A stretch of DNA of 7,778 nucleotides, taken from NCBI GenBank assembly GCA_012719115.1, contig JAAYAZ010000142.1:1-7778 (forward strand), written 5' to 3'. Every line of letters begins with the position of its first letter. Position 1 is the first letter of the stretch. The notes below the pieces were generated by a model. The model had not been told where the DNA came from, searched no databases, and saw nothing but the letters and a program-made list of their open reading frames with translations. This stretch comes from Dehalococcoidales bacterium. Its GTDB lineage: Bacteria; Chloroflexota; Dehalococcoidia; Dehalococcoidales; UBA5627. Shown one piece after another: positions 6,574-7,778 of this stretch. The translations under genes were made by a program, and so were the position numbers.

Positions 6574-7224
6574 ATGTATATTATATTCCTTGGGGCTCCG
6601 GGAGCGGGTAAAGGAACTCAGGCTATCGGGGTTGCAAAAGAGTTTGGATTGATATCCATAGCGACGGGAGATTTATTCCGTCAGGCTGTAGAGCGGGGAG
6701 ATGACCTCGGGAAAAAGGTCAAGGAATATATGGAAAAGGGGACTTTAGTCCCCAATGAAATAACAGTGCAGATGGTTTTAAATAAGCTGTCTGAACCCGA
6801 AAGCCAAAACGGGGTTATTCTCGATGGCTTCCCCAGAAATCTGGGGCAGGCGGAAGCGCTTGACGAGGCTTTTGAAAAAGAAAATAAGAAGATAGACAGT
6901 GTAGTCTATATTAAGGTTGATGAGCAGGAACTGATAAGGCGCTTAAGCGGACGCTGGGTCTGTCGCAGTTGCCAGTCACCTTACAGCATTCAAGGAGCTT
7001 TAACAGAAGAACAGAAAAAATGCTCCAAATGCGGCGGTGAGCTCTATCAACGTCCGGATGACAATCTGGAAACGATTAAAAACCGGCTGAAGGTCTATTT
7101 TAATGAGACCGCTCCCCTGATTGAATACTATCGGAATACCGGTAGATTGGTTGAGGTTGACGGGGAGGGTGAAGTCGGGGAAATAACACAGAGGATAATT
7201 AAGGCTCTTCGCGAGAAAGCCTGA
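6574..7224 (+). CDS. adk: Adenylate kinase, long form with zinc LID
   Basis: The product is 216 residues, the long bacterial form. It catalyses ATP + AMP to 2 ADP in the cytoplasm. The P-loop GAPGAGKGT is at 7-15, the AMP-binding segment ATGDLFR at 30-36, and the family signature LDGFPRN at 83-89. The LID domain (about 127-164) has Cys130, Cys133, Cys150 and Cys153 in two CxxC pairs, as in Bacillus-type enzymes that bind zinc structurally; the E. coli LID lacks them. Catalytic arginines are plausible at 36, 88, 123, 127, 160 and 171. The ATG is preceded by AGGGAG at 6562-6567 with 6 nt spacing. Position between secY and map is the standard Gram-positive-type arrangement. A perfect 6-bp hairpin lies in the coding region. 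Confidence 0.98.
   Translation: MYIIFLGAPGAGKGTQAIGVAKEFGLISIATGDLFRQAVERGDDLGKKVKEYMEKGTLVPNEITVQMVLNKLSEPESQNGVILDGFPRNLGQAEALDEAFEKENKKIDSVVYIKVDEQELIRRLSGRWVCRSCQSPYSIQGALTEEQKKCSKCGGELYQRPDDNLETIKNRLKVYFNETAPLIEYYRNTGRLVEVDGEGEVGEITQRIIKALREKA
6738..6753 (+). other. Perfect short hairpin inside adk
   Basis: GGGGACtttaGTCCCC forms a six-base-pair GC-rich stem with a four-base loop (or seven pairs if the outer loop T and A also pair). It encodes Gly-Thr-Leu-Val-Pro, a conserved stretch of the enzyme. There is no downstream T-run, so it is not an intrinsic terminator. It may be chance, or a pause/stability element; function is not shown. Confidence 0.45.
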
Positions 7225-7233
7225 AAACAATTT

Positions 7234-7778
7234 ATGAGTATAAAAATAAAATCCGAAAAGGAAATCGCGACTATGCGAATAGCCGGACGGATTGTAGCTG
7301 AAGTATTGCATGTGTTGAAAAACAGCGTGCAGCCGGGAATGAAAACTAAGGAACTGGATGTGATAGCCGAAAGAGAAATAAAGAGGCTGGGAGCAAAAGC
7401 TTCCTTTAAGGGTTACTATGGTTACCCGGCCAGCGTTTGTGTTTCGGTAAACGAGGAAATCGTTCATGGTATTCCCGGCGATAAAATTATTAAAAACGGC
7501 GATATCGTCTCGATGGATTTCGGGTCTATATATGACGGTTTCCAGGGAGATGCCGCCTTAACAGTGGGAGTGGGTGATATCAGTCCTAAAGCGGCTGAGC
7601 TTATGCGGGTTACCGAAGGGGCGCTTGCCGCCGGTATATCTGCTGCGCGTGACGGAGCCAGGTTGGGAGATATCGGGGCTGCCGTACAGGAGTATGCCGA
7701 ATCGAGGGGGTTCTCGGTGGTGCGTGAATACACCGGGCATGGTATCGGCAGGGAAATGCATGAAGACCCGCTGATTCC
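7234..7778 (+). CDS. map: Methionine aminopeptidase, type I (3' end outside window)
   Basis: The frame is open from the ATG at 7234 to the window edge: 181 codons plus two bases of a family usually near 250 residues, so about 70 C-terminal residues are missing. The start KIKSEKEIATMRIAGRIVAEVL is the type I N-terminus, with no upstream in-frame start because the adk stop lies 12 nt before in the same frame. Seen active-site residues are His78 (VNEEIVHGIP), metal ligands Asp95 (SMDFG) and Asp106 (QGDAA), and His169 (TGHGIGR). The two glutamate ligands expected further on are beyond the window. The enzyme removes initiator Met from nascent chains at the ribosome. It lies 9 nt after adk, but the only purine run upstream, GAGAAAG near 7213-7219, is weak and too distant for a standard site. 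Confidence 0.97.
   Translation, partial: MSIKIKSEKEIATMRIAGRIVAEVLHVLKNSVQPGMKTKELDVIAEREIKRLGAKASFKGYYGYPASVCVSVNEEIVHGIPGDKIIKNGDIVSMDFGSIYDGFQGDAALTVGVGDISPKAAELMRVTEGALAAGISAARDGARLGDIGAAVQEYAESRGFSVVREYTGHGIGREMHEDPLI

Noticed and set aside
6365..6652. Plus-strand frame of 95 codons overlapping the secY end and adk start
   Set aside because: It is out of frame with two complete, conserved genes and its translation (Cys/Gly/Arg-rich) resembles nothing; it is a shadow.
7000..7467. Minus-strand reading frame of 155 codons across the adk-map junction
   Set aside because: It lies antisense to two strongly conserved genes, has no recognisable motif or ribosome binding site, and crosses their junction. 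It is a codon-bias shadow.

Overview
This window is one continuous, single-strand (+) stretch of the bacterial S10-spc ribosomal protein supercluster. In order it encodes the tail of S3 (rpsC), then L16, L29, S17, L14, L24, L5, S14 (zinc type), S8, L6, L18, S5, L30, L15, SecY, adenylate kinase and the first ~70% of type I methionine aminopeptidase (map). Seventeen genes are present, fifteen of them complete. Nearly every base is coding: the largest gap is 37 nt (rpsN-rpsH), six neighbouring pairs overlap or abut exactly, and one gap separates each remaining pair. No RNA gene, mobile element, CRISPR array, convincing promoter or terminator is visible, and every long minus-strand reading frame is a shadow of a conserved gene.

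Organism: a bacterium of moderate GC. The order secY-adk-map, the zinc-type S14, the four-cysteine L24 and the zinc-LID adenylate kinase fit Gram-positive-like lineages such as Chloroflexota and Firmicutes rather than Gammaproteobacteria, where rpmJ follows secY. The L15 N-terminal region ([16 protein letters not shown]) and the Lys/Glu/Ala-rich extension of S3 make me favour Chloroflexota, perhaps Dehalococcoidia. That placement rests on memory of the families, not on a search, and is only moderately secure.

How it works together: thirteen complete ribosomal proteins plus the S3 tail supply both subunits (30S: S3, S17, S14, S8, S5; 50S: L16, L29, L14, L24, L5, L6, L18, L30, L15). SecY is the channel for co-translational membrane insertion and export. 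Adk balances adenine nucleotides and MetAP trims the initiator Met from nascent chains. Close packing, 1-nt TAGTG junctions and Shine-Dalgarno sequences buried in the preceding C-terminus point to one polycistronic mRNA with translational coupling.

I found no undescribed biological system here. This is a conserved housekeeping operon. The most unusual element is the low-complexity, repeat-built C-terminal tail of S3 at the left edge. Smaller oddities are a TTG-started rpmC inside rplP, two unusual cysteines in L14, a weak ribosome binding site before map, and a perfect hairpin inside adk.
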